Assembly (NCBI RefSeq): GCF_000959525.1
Contig: NZ_CP009832.1
Span: 2,976,001-3,040,000, forward strand
From: Burkholderia multivorans ATCC BAA-247
GTDB taxonomy: Bacteria > Pseudomonadota > Gammaproteobacteria > Burkholderiales > Burkholderiaceae
Length of the DNA stretch: 64,000 bases
Direction: 5' to 3'
Below the pieces are notes generated by a model. That model was not told the DNA's origin, did not search any database, and saw only the letters and a program-made list of their open reading frames with translations. This document shows, one piece after another, positions 1-7,487 of the stretch. The first letter of the stretch is position 1; the number at the start of each line of letters is the position of its first letter. Both the position numbers and the translations under genes were made by a program.

Positions 1-1
1 C

Positions 2-1540
2 ACGCCGGCCCCTTCCCGCCATCCGACCGGCGAGCCGTCGTCGGCCGCGGACGCGGCGCGCGACGCGCGCTACGCGAATCCGTTCGCCCCGCCCGACGAA
101 ACCGAAACGCCCGAAGCCGCGCGTCCGCGCTCGCTGTTCGGCGAAATCCTCGACTGGATGCTCGCGCCGCTGCTGCTGCTGTGGCCGATGAGCATCGCGG
201 TCACCTACCTCGTCGCGAAGACGATCGCGAACGGGCCGTTCGATCGCGCGCTCGAAACCAACGCGTACGTGCTCGCACGGCAGATTCATCCGGTCAACGG
301 CGTCGCCGAGCTGACGCTGCCGCAGCAGACGCGCGACTTCCTGCGCGCGGACAACATCGACAGCGTGTATTTCCAGGTGCTCGGCACGCGCGGCGAGCTG
401 GTCGCCGGCGAAGCCGACATGCCGCTGCCGCGCGACGAGGATCGCCCGCCGCCGGGCGTCGTCGTGTTCCGCGACGATCTGCTGCGCGGCAACGACGTGC
501 GCGTCGCCTATACGACCGTCGCGCTGCCCGACGCGAGCGGCACGCAGCCGGTGCTCGTGCAGGTCGGCGAGACGCTCGACAAGCGCAACGCGCTCGCCAA
601 CGACATCATCAAGGGCGTGATCCTGCCGCAGTTCGTGATCCTGCCGCTCGCGATCCTGCTCGTGTGGTTCGGCCTGTCGCGCGGGCTCGCGCCGCTCAAC
701 GCGCTGCAGGCGCACATCCGCGCGCGGCGTCCCGACGATCTGTCGCCCGTCGAGGCGCAACGCGCGCCGCCCGAGATCGAGCCGCTCGTCACGTCGTTCA
801 ACGACCTGCTCGCGCGGCTCGAGCAGAGCATGGCGCTGCAGAAGCGCTTCATCGCCGATGCCGCGCATCAGATGAAGACGCCGCTCGCCGGCCTGCGCAC
901 GCAGGCCGAATTCGCGCTGCGTCACGCGGTGCCGCCCGACGTGCAGCGCTCGCTCGAGCAGATCGCGACGAGTTCCGAGCAGGCCGCGCGGCTCGTCACG
1001 CAGCTGCTCGCGCTCGCGCGCGCGGAGAACCGGGCGAGCGGGCTGATGTTCGAGCCTGTCGAGATCGCGGCGCTCGCGCGGCGTGCGGTGCGCGACTGGG
1101 TGCAGGCCGCACTCGCGAAACGGATGGATCTCGGCTACGAAGGCCCGCCCGACGACGCGCCGATCGACGTCGACGGCAATCCGGTGATGCTGCGCGAAAT
1201 GCTCGGCAACCTGATCGACAACGCGATCCGCTACACGCCCGAAGGCGGGCGCATCACCGTGCGCGTGCACGCCGACCGCACGGCGCGGCTCGCGCATCTC
1301 GAAGTCGAGGATACGGGGCCCGGCATTCCGGCCGCCGAGCGCGGCCGCGTCGTCGAGCGCTTCTACCGGATCCTCGGCCGCGAAGGCGACGGCAGCGGGC
1401 TCGGGCTCGCGATCGTGCGCGAGATCGCCACGCAGCACGGCGGCACGCTGACGATCGACGACCACGTGTACCAGACGGCGCCGCGCCTTGCCGGCACGCT
1501 CGTGCGCGTCAGCCTGCCGCTGTCGGTCGCCCCGGATTAA
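2..1540 (+). CDS. Sensor histidine kinase, 5' end outside the window
   Basis: Inner-membrane sensor kinase of a two-component system, TctE/QseC-like. The reading frame is open to the window edge, so the N-terminus is missing; the first ~50 visible residues are Pro/Ala-rich and look cytoplasmic. A first membrane segment (WMLAPLLLLWPMSIAV) begins near base 158, followed by a ~130-residue periplasmic sensor region and a second membrane segment near bases 610-690. The kinase core is complete: H-box AAHQMKTPLAG near base 860, N-box GNLIDNAIRYTPEGG near 1205, G1 EDTGPGIP near 1310 and G2 GSGLGLAIVREIA near 1395. The response regulator is probably just upstream, outside the window. The ligand cannot be told from the sequence. 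The ATG at 158 is internal and should not be taken as the start. Confidence 0.9.
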   Translation, partial: TPAPSRHPTGEPSSAADAARDARYANPFAPPDETETPEAARPRSLFGEILDWMLAPLLLLWPMSIAVTYLVAKTIANGPFDRALETNAYVLARQIHPVNGVAELTLPQQTRDFLRADNIDSVYFQVLGTRGELVAGEADMPLPRDEDRPPPGVVVFRDDLLRGNDVRVAYTTVALPDASGTQPVLVQVGETLDKRNALANDIIKGVILPQFVILPLAILLVWFGLSRGLAPLNALQAHIRARRPDDLSPVEAQRAPPEIEPLVTSFNDLLARLEQSMALQKRFIADAAHQMKTPLAGLRTQAEFALRHAVPPDVQRSLEQIATSSEQAARLVTQLLALARAENRASGLMFEPVEIAALARRAVRDWVQAALAKRMDLGYEGPPDDAPIDVDGNPVMLREMLGNLIDNAIRYTPEGGRITVRVHADRTARLAHLEVEDTGPGIPAAERGRVVERFYRILGREGDGSGLGLAIVREIATQHGGTLTIDDHVYQTAPRLAGTLVRVSLPLSVAPD

Positions 1541-1766
1541 CCCTGAGGCGCGGCCGAACGCGCCGCCGCCGCGACGTCGGAATCGGCGCTTTACCGTCCG
1601 TTCGCGACACGATGGGCGTGCAAAGCGCGCGATTCGGCGCGGGTTAACGTGCAGTCGCTTTGCGCGCGCCAGTCAGTGCGCCGTAAGTTTCCGTGCCAAT
1701 AATCGTCGACAGGCCCGCCCATCCAAGGCGGCCGCACATCTATATCAAGAGACTTGGAGACGATTC

Positions 1767-3425
1767 ATGGCAACGTTAGGCGGGCAAATTGCACACTCGC
1801 CGATGACGGCCGAAGAGAAGAAGGTGATCTTCGCGTCGTCGCTCGGTACGGTGTTCGAGTGGTACGACTTCTACCTGGCCGGGTCGCTCGCGGCCTACAT
1901 CAGCAAGAGCTTCTTCTCCGGCGTCAATCCGACCGCGGCCTTCATCTTCACGCTGCTCGGCTTCGCGGCCGGCTTCGCGGTGCGGCCGTTCGGCGCACTC
2001 GTGTTCGGCCGGCTCGGCGACCTCGTCGGCCGCAAGCACACGTTCCTCGTGACGATCGTGATCATGGGCGTCTCGACATTCGTGGTCGGCTTCCTGCCCG
2101 GCTACGCGTCGATCGGCATCGCCGCGCCGGTGATCTTCATCGCGATGCGGCTGCTGCAGGGCCTCGCGCTCGGCGGCGAGTACGGCGGCGCGGCGACCTA
2201 CGTCGCCGAACATGCGCCGGCGAATCGCCGCGGCTTCTACACCGCGTGGATCCAGACGACCGCGACGCTCGGCCTGTTCCTGTCGCTGCTCGTGATCCTC
2301 GGCGTGCGCACGTTCATCGGTGAAGAAGCGTTCGGCGCATGGGGCTGGCGCGTGCCGTTCGTCGCGTCGATCCTGCTGCTCGCGGTGTCGGTCTGGATCC
2401 GGATGCAGCTGAACGAATCGCCGGTGTTCCTGCGCATCAAGTCGGAAGGCAAGACATCGAAGGCGCCGCTGACCGAAGCGTTCGGCCAGTGGAAGAACCT
2501 GAAGATCGTGATTCTCGCGCTCGTCGGCCTGACGGCCGGCCAGGCCGTCGTGTGGTACACGGGCCAGTTCTACGCGCTGTTCTTCCTGACGCAGACGCTG
2601 AAGGTCGACGGGGCGAGCGCGAACATCCTGATCGCGATCGCGCTGCTGATCGGCACGCCGTTCTTCCTGTTCTTCGGTTCGCTGTCGGACAAGATCGGTC
2701 GCAAGCCGATCATCCTCGCCGGCTGCCTGATTGCTGCGCTCACCTACTTCCCGCTGTTCAAGGCGCTGACGCACTACGCGAACCCGCAGCTCGAGATCGC
2801 GACGCAGAAGGCGCCGATCTCGGTCGTCGCCGATCCGGCGGCGTGCTCGTTCCAGTTCAACCCGGTCGGCACGTCGAAGTTCACGAACTCGTGCGACATC
2901 GCGAAGAGCGCGCTGGCGAAGGCCGGTCTGAACTACGAGAACGTCGCGGCACCGGCCGGCACGACCGCGCAGATCAAGGTGGGCGACACGGTGATCCCGG
3001 CCTATGACGGCAAGGCGGTCGATGCGAAGGCGCAGGGTGCGGCGTTCGACAAGACGCTCGCGTCGACGCTGAAGGCGGCCGGCTACCCGGCGAAGGCCGA
3101 TCCGGCGCAGCTGAACTGGCCGATGACGATCGTGATCCTGACGATCCTCGTGATCTACGTGACGATGGTCTACGGGCCGATCGCGGCGATGCTGGTCGAG
3201 ATGTTCCCGACGCGGATCCGCTATACGTCGATGTCGCTGCCCTATCACATCGGCAACGGCTGGTTCGGCGGGTTCCTGCCGGCGACCGCGTTCGCGATCG
3301 TCGCGGCGAAGGGCGACATCTATTCGGGGCTGTGGTATCCGATCGTGATCGCGCTGGTTACGTTCGTGATCGGGCTGCTGTTCGTCAAGGAGACGAAGGA
3401 CTCGAACATCTACGCGCAGGATTGA
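1767..3425 (+). CDS. MFS transporter, metabolite:H+ symporter (MHS) family, with large insert
   Basis: Inner-membrane proton symporter for a small metabolite, probably an organic acid; the substrate is not deducible. The 552-residue protein carries the MHS signature: TVFEWYDFYLAGSLA near the N-terminus, GRLGDLVGRKHT after TM2, RLLQGLALGGEYGGA in TM4 and SDKIGRKP in the second half. ATG 1767 has a good Shine-Dalgarno (TTGGAGA) 7 bases upstream. MHS proteins are usually 420-460 residues; the excess is one hydrophilic block at about residues 331-450, between a late TM helix and the final TM pair, containing two cysteines. It sits alone, 226 bp after the kinase gene. Confidence 0.88.
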   Translation: MATLGGQIAHSPMTAEEKKVIFASSLGTVFEWYDFYLAGSLAAYISKSFFSGVNPTAAFIFTLLGFAAGFAVRPFGALVFGRLGDLVGRKHTFLVTIVIMGVSTFVVGFLPGYASIGIAAPVIFIAMRLLQGLALGGEYGGAATYVAEHAPANRRGFYTAWIQTTATLGLFLSLLVILGVRTFIGEEAFGAWGWRVPFVASILLLAVSVWIRMQLNESPVFLRIKSEGKTSKAPLTEAFGQWKNLKIVILALVGLTAGQAVVWYTGQFYALFFLTQTLKVDGASANILIAIALLIGTPFFLFFGSLSDKIGRKPIILAGCLIAALTYFPLFKALTHYANPQLEIATQKAPISVVADPAACSFQFNPVGTSKFTNSCDIAKSALAKAGLNYENVAAPAGTTAQIKVGDTVIPAYDGKAVDAKAQGAAFDKTLASTLKAAGYPAKADPAQLNWPMTIVILTILVIYVTMVYGPIAAMLVEMFPTRIRYTSMSLPYHIGNGWFGGFLPATAFAIVAAKGDIYSGLWYPIVIALVTFVIGLLFVKETKDSNIYAQD

Positions 3426-3542
3426 CGGTCAGGCACGGGGACGGCGCCGTGCCGGCGGATCGGCCGGCGCCCCATTTGCCCGCCTTGTGCACCCGTGGTG
3501 CGGCTGCCCGGCGACTTTTTTCGGCCCGGATGAAAAAAGGTG

Positions 3543-3571
3543 TTGACAGCGGGGCGGGCGATCTACATAAT
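3543..3571 (+). promoter_or_regulatory. Sigma-70 promoter of tRNA-Met
   Basis: A consensus -35 TTGACA (3543-3548) and a -10 CATAAT (3566-3571) are separated by 17 bases, ending 10 bases before the first base of the mature tRNA. It is the best sigma-70 match seen in this GC-rich window. Confidence 0.85.
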
Positions 3572-3581
3572 TCAAGTCTTC

Positions 3582-3658
<77 letters not shown>

Positions 3659-3664
3659 AATGCG

Positions 3665-3700
3665 AAAAGCCGCTGTTCCGAAAGGTTCAGCGGCTTTTTT
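3665..3700 (+). terminator. Rho-independent terminator of tRNA-Met
   Basis: A perfect 11-bp inverted repeat (AAAAGCCGCTG / CAGCGGCTTTT) with a 12-base spacer runs into a six-T tract, starting 7 bases after the tRNA CCA end. Confidence 0.9.
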
Positions 3701-3768
3701 CATTGCATCGCGCGCCCAGCGCACCGCCGCGCCCTCCCTGCCCGACAACACACCCGCCACCGTTCCAC

Positions 3769-4737
3769 TCAAGCCGCCACCGACCCTACCGCCTCACCCT
3801 CGACCTTCCCCCGCACATTCCGCCGCCAGTTCTCGCCGCCTTCAAGCGCCGGCGTCGACTCGAACACCTCCGCGATCCAGTCCGCGAACACGCGCACCTT
3901 CGCCGACAGATGCCGGTTGTGCGGATACATGATCGAAATCGGCTTCGGCTTCGGATTGCAGTCCGGCAGCACCTCGACCAGCGACCCGTCGAGCAGATTC
4001 GACACCACCATGAACAGCGTCGGCTGAATCATCCCGAACCCTTCCAGCCCGCAGTTCACGTACGCATCCGAATCGTTGACCGTGACGCTCGCATTCATCC
4101 GCACCTCGACCGGCTTGCCGTCGATCAGGAACACCCACGGCACCGCGCGCCCGCCCTGCGTCGCACGGAAGTTCACGGCGTAGTGCCCGGCGAGATCGGC
4201 GATCTCGCGCGGCTCGCCGTGACGGGCCAGATAGTCGGGCGCGGCGCACGTCACGCGTCTGAGCATCCCGATCCGGCGCGCGACCATCGACGAATCCTCG
4301 AGCGGCCCCACGCGAATCATGCAGTCGATCCCCTCCTCGATCGGATCGACAGGCCGATCGGACAGCCCGAGATCGAGCGTGATGTCCGGATAGCGCTGCC
4401 GGAACAGCGACAGCGACGGAATCACGAGCCGCCGGCCGAGCGAACTCGGCATGTGAACGCGCAGCACGCCGGTCGGCTTGCCCTTCTGGAAACTCGCGTC
4501 CGCTTCCGCGATTTCCGACAGAATCTTCACGCAGTGCTCGTAGTACGCGGCGCCCTCCGGCGTCAGCGACAGCCGCCGCGTCGTACGGTGCATCAGGCGC
4601 ACGCCGAGCAGCGCCTCGAGATTCTGGATGATCGTCGTGACCGACGCGCGCGGCATCGCGAGCGTCTCCGCGGCGCGCGTGAAGCTGTTCGCATCGACCA
4701 CGCGCGTGAAAACTTCCATTGCCTGGATCCGGTCCAT
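3769..4737 (-). CDS. LysR family transcriptional regulator
   Basis: A 322-residue DNA-binding regulator. The N-terminal winged helix-turn-helix (MDRIQAMEVFTRVVDANSFT..., with SVTTIIQNLEALLGVRL as recognition region) spans residues 1-60; the rest is the periplasmic-binding-protein-like effector domain. The start at 4737 is preceded by GGGGAG at a 6-7 base distance; a longer frame to 4794 lacks family similarity. It belongs to the large subgroup with the MDRIQAM(E/R)VF N-terminus, usually encoded next to the gene it controls, but no such partner is adjacent: the tRNA is on one side and a GlxA-type regulator on the other. Target and inducer are unknown. Confidence 0.9.
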   Translation of the reverse strand: MDRIQAMEVFTRVVDANSFTRAAETLAMPRASVTTIIQNLEALLGVRLMHRTTRRLSLTPEGAAYYEHCVKILSEIAEADASFQKGKPTGVLRVHMPSSLGRRLVIPSLSLFRQRYPDITLDLGLSDRPVDPIEEGIDCMIRVGPLEDSSMVARRIGMLRRVTCAAPDYLARHGEPREIADLAGHYAVNFRATQGGRAVPWVFLIDGKPVEVRMNASVTVNDSDAYVNCGLEGFGMIQPTLFMVVSNLLDGSLVEVLPDCNPKPKPISIMYPHNRHLSAKVRVFADWIAEVFESTPALEGGENWRRNVRGKVEGEAVGSVAA

Positions 4738-4887
4738 GCCGCTCCCCTTCGAATCGCCAACGGGACAGGATAGAGCCGCCGGACGGCGCGGCACAAGCCC
4801 CGCTCCATTGTTCTCGTCTCCTGAATAGTCGCGCCGCTTTCGCCCATCGCGCCGCCGATTTTCGTCGGCTCGATGCCGCGCGTCGGT

Positions 4888-5856
4888 TCAGCGCACGAAC
4901 CGTTCGCGATATTCCTGCGGCGACACGCCGAGCACGCGCACGAAACTGCGCCTGAGCGTCTCCTCGGAGCCGAATCCGCAACGCGCGGCGATCCGCTTGA
5001 CCGGCCAGCCGGTCTCGCCGAGCAGCCGCTGCGCCGCCTCGACGCGAATCTGCTCGACCGCGCGCGCCGGCGTGCGGCCGGTGCTCGCGCGATAGTGGCG
5101 CACGAAGCTGCGCTCGCTCATCCGCGCGCGCTCGGCAAGCGCCGGCACCGACAGATCGGCGCTCAGATGTTCGGCGATCCATGCATGCAGTTCGCCGAAC
5201 CGGTCGTCGGTGCGCTGCATCGACAACATCGCGCTGAATTGCGCCTGGCCGCCGGGGCGCTTCAGGAACACGACGAGCTCGCGCGCGACGTCGAGCGCCA
5301 CCGCGCGGCCGAGATCCTCTTCGACGAGCGCCAGCGCAAGATCGATGCCGGCCGTCACGCCGGCCGACGTCCACAGCGCGCCTTCGCGGATAAAGATCGG
5401 ATCGGCTTCGACGCGCACGTTCGGATAGCGCGCGGCAAGCTCGTCGCAACGCGTCCAGTGCGTGACGGCGCGACGCCCGTCGAGCAGCCCCGCTTCGGCG
5501 AGCAGGAATGCGCCGGTGCAGACCGATGCGACGCGTCGTGCGCGGTCCGCCTGCCGACGCACCCAACGCACGAGCCGCGCGTCCCGCGACGCCGCATGCA
5601 CGCCCTTGCCGCCGGCGACGATCAGCGTATCGATGCCGCGCGCGGCCGAGCGCAGCGAGTCGGCAACCACCGCGACGCCCGACGACGTCTCGACCGGCCC
5701 CGCGTCGGCGGCGACGATGCGCGGCACATAGAGCGCCGGCCGTCCGCGCTCGAGTGCGAGTTCGTTGACGGATGCGAACACCTGCAACGGCCCCGATACG
5801 TCGAGCAATTGCGCGCGCGGAAACGCGAGGATCAGGATCGGGCGCGGCGACGACAT
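4888..5856 (-). CDS. GlxA family AraC-type transcriptional regulator
   Basis: A 322-residue regulator with an N-terminal DJ-1/PfpI-like domain (residues about 8-175: ILILAFPRAQLLDVSGPLQVF, later SVCTGAFLLAEAGLLDGR) and a C-terminal AraC double helix-turn-helix (about 215-320: LAERARMSERSFVRHYRAST and IAARCGFGSEETLRRSF). In this family the DJ-1 domain is thought to sense a small metabolite rather than act as an enzyme. The ATG at 5856 gives the usual MSSPRPILI-type start. It is divergent from a free-standing DJ-1 enzyme gene with only 113 bases between, so it most likely controls that gene and itself. Confidence 0.9.
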   Translation of the reverse strand: MSSPRPILILAFPRAQLLDVSGPLQVFASVNELALERGRPALYVPRIVAADAGPVETSSGVAVVADSLRSAARGIDTLIVAGGKGVHAASRDARLVRWVRRQADRARRVASVCTGAFLLAEAGLLDGRRAVTHWTRCDELAARYPNVRVEADPIFIREGALWTSAGVTAGIDLALALVEEDLGRAVALDVARELVVFLKRPGGQAQFSAMLSMQRTDDRFGELHAWIAEHLSADLSVPALAERARMSERSFVRHYRASTGRTPARAVEQIRVEAAQRLLGETGWPVKRIAARCGFGSEETLRRSFVRVLGVSPQEYRERFVR

Positions 5857-5861
5857 GGCGA

Positions 5862-5916
5862 TTGGCGGAAAACGTGGGCGATATGGCAATTTCGCCAAAC
5901 ACTACGCGCCTAGAAT
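5862..5916. promoter_or_regulatory. Candidate operator between glxA-type regulator and DJ-1 gene
   Basis: TTGGCGGAAA at 5862 is mirrored by TTTCGCCAA at 5890-5898, and a second, tighter dyad TGGCAATTTCGCCA lies at 5885-5898. A TAGAAT (5911-5916) could serve as -10 for the rightward gene. The dyads sit where a regulator bound between the divergent starts would be expected. The assignment rests on symmetry and position only. Confidence 0.4.
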
Positions 5917-5969
5917 CGCTCTGTCCATCCCGCGCCGCGGCGTGGCCCTTCTCTTCACGGAGTCCCGGC

Positions 5970-6653
5970 ATGACCCTGCATATCGGTTTTCTCGTCTTTC
6001 CCGGCGTCCAGCAACTCGATCTCACCGGCCCGCACGACGTGCTCGCGTCGCTGCCCGACGCCGCCGTGCATCTCGTGTGGAAATCGCGCGAACCGGTCGC
6101 GTCGAGCAGCGGACTCGCGCTGACGCCGACGCACACGTTCGCGGACTGTCCGCCGCTCGACGTGATCTGCATTCCGGGCGGCAGCGGCATCAACGCGTTG
6201 CTGCTCGATGCGGAAACGATCGCGTTCGTGCAGCAGCGCGCAGCGGATGCGCGTTACGTGACGTCGGTGTGCACGGGTGCACTGCTGCTCGGTGTCGCGG
6301 GCCTGCTGCGCGACCGCCGTGCGACCACGCACTGGCGCTTTCACACGCTGCTCGAGCGGCTCGGCGCGGTGCCCGTGCGCGAGCGCGTCGTGCGCGACGG
6401 CAACCTGATCACCGGCGGCGGCGTCACGGCCGGTATCGATTTCGCGCTGACGATCGCCGCGGAACTCGTCGGCGACGAAGAAGCGCAGGCGATCCAGCTG
6501 CAGCTCGAATACGCACCCGCGCCGCCGTTCGACGCCGGCTCGCCGGACACCGCACCGGCATCGGTCGTCGCGCGCGTGAACGCGCGCACGGCCGCCGGGT
6601 TCGACAATCGCGCGCAAACGATCGATCGTGCGCTCGCGGCCATGGCGCGCTGA
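5970..6653 (+). CDS. DJ-1/PfpI family protein, isonitrile hydratase-like
   Basis: A soluble 227-residue single-domain DJ-1/PfpI protein. The nucleophile-elbow cysteine is Cys101 in SVCTGALLLG, the same position as the catalytic Cys101 of Pseudomonas isonitrile hydratase (InhA), which turns isonitriles into N-substituted formamides. The early glutamate seen in DJ-1 proteases is replaced by Asp17 in QQLDLTGPHDVL, and GGGVTAGIDFAL near the C-terminus is also typical of the hydratase subgroup. ATG 5970 gives the family N-terminus MTLHIGFLVFPG. It is divergent from the GlxA-type regulator and followed 79 bases later by a cupin gene in the same direction. Physiological substrate unknown. Confidence 0.82.
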   Translation: MTLHIGFLVFPGVQQLDLTGPHDVLASLPDAAVHLVWKSREPVASSSGLALTPTHTFADCPPLDVICIPGGSGINALLLDAETIAFVQQRAADARYVTSVCTGALLLGVAGLLRDRRATTHWRFHTLLERLGAVPVRERVVRDGNLITGGGVTAGIDFALTIAAELVGDEEAQAIQLQLEYAPAPPFDAGSPDTAPASVVARVNARTAAGFDNRAQTIDRALAAMAR

Positions 6654-6732
6654 GCGCACGCCGCACCCGACACAACACGGCGCGCGGCCGTCCCGGCCGC
6701 CGCCGCACATCGCGTTGACGGACATCAGGACC

Positions 6733-7044
6733 ATGCAGATCATCCGCAGCAAAGCATTCACGGCAGACCGCGCGTGGGGCGCGCTCGACATCGCGAATCT
6801 GGACGGAATCACCGTCCGCCTGCACTGGACGGACCAACCATATCGATGGCACGTGAACGACGGAGAAGAAGTGTTCGCCGTGCTCGACGGCCGCGTCGAG
6901 ATGCGTTATCGCGAAGCGGGCGTCGAACGCACGGCGATACTCGAGGCGGGCGACGTATTCCACGCGTCGGCCGGCACCGAGCACGTCGCGCATCCGCTCG
7001 GCGAAGCGCGCATTCTCGTCATTGAAAAGGAAGGCAGCGTCTGA
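6733..7044 (+). CDS. Small cupin-domain protein
   Basis: A 103-residue single-domain cupin. The beta-barrel motifs are visible as HVNDGEEVFAVLDGRVEM (residues ~40-57) and GDVFHASAGTEHVAHP (~75-90), which could supply metal-ligand histidines. AGGA lies 3-6 bases before the ATG. It is probably co-transcribed with the DJ-1 gene. Such proteins bind metals or small molecules or act as isomerases or epimerases; no specific reaction can be assigned. Confidence 0.8.
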   Translation: MQIIRSKAFTADRAWGALDIANLDGITVRLHWTDQPYRWHVNDGEEVFAVLDGRVEMRYREAGVERTAILEAGDVFHASAGTEHVAHPLGEARILVIEKEGSV

Positions 7045-7487
7045 GCGCGGATTACATATTCGCGCAGCGATCGATGAAGGGCACGCACGCGTCGCCCGAA
7101 TACGACGAACGCAGCCGCGCGTTCGACCAGGAAGCCGTTGCGCTGCGCCCCGCGCGGCCCGTCCACCGGGCGCGCGCGGATGCAATCGGTATCTGCCCGC
7201 CGATCTCGCACGACGCGTCGCACGCGTGCGATCCGTGCGCGCCGCGCGCTCGCTGCAGCGCCTTTCAAAAAGCCTGCCGCGCACGCGGACAAGCGCCGCA
7301 GATCCGGCACGAATTCCCGTCCAATCGCCGTAGATCGCGCGCCGCCGCGCCGCCCGACGCAGCCGCGGGAATGCGCGTTGCGTCGGCGCATCTCCGTAGA
7401 TGACCGCTCTTGGCAGACCGCCTTTGCGGACTACACTAATCGATAATGGGTGGCGGCCGGAGCCCGCGCCCTCAGGGAGATGCCGCC
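7045..7487. other. Intergenic stretch without a supported gene
   Basis: Several overlapping open frames cross this 443-base GC-rich stretch, including a + frame of 109 codons at 7074-7403 with scattered cysteines, but none has a Shine-Dalgarno, a recognisable domain or a convincing start. I see no tRNA, no riboswitch and no clear terminator. The right end carries the promoter candidate listed separately. Confidence 0.5.
7410..7437 (+). promoter_or_regulatory. Candidate sigma-70 promoter of the penicillin-binding protein gene
   Basis: TTGGCA (7410-7415) and TACACT (7432-7437) are 16 bases apart, about 50 bases before ATG 7488. Each hexamer has four matches to consensus. Confidence 0.45.

Noticed and set aside
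1776-3248. A 490-codon open frame antisense to the MHS transporter
   Set aside because: It is Arg/His/Asp-rich with no domain, and mirrors the transporter's GC-rich third positions; typical shadow frame of high-GC DNA.
3842-6193. A 783-codon minus-strand frame over the LysR and GlxA genes
   Set aside because: It is out of frame with both real genes on the same strand, which have clear domains and ribosome-binding sites.
7074-7403. Hypothetical 109-codon gene with several cysteines
   Set aside because: No ribosome-binding site, overlapping frames of equal length on both strands, and no domain.
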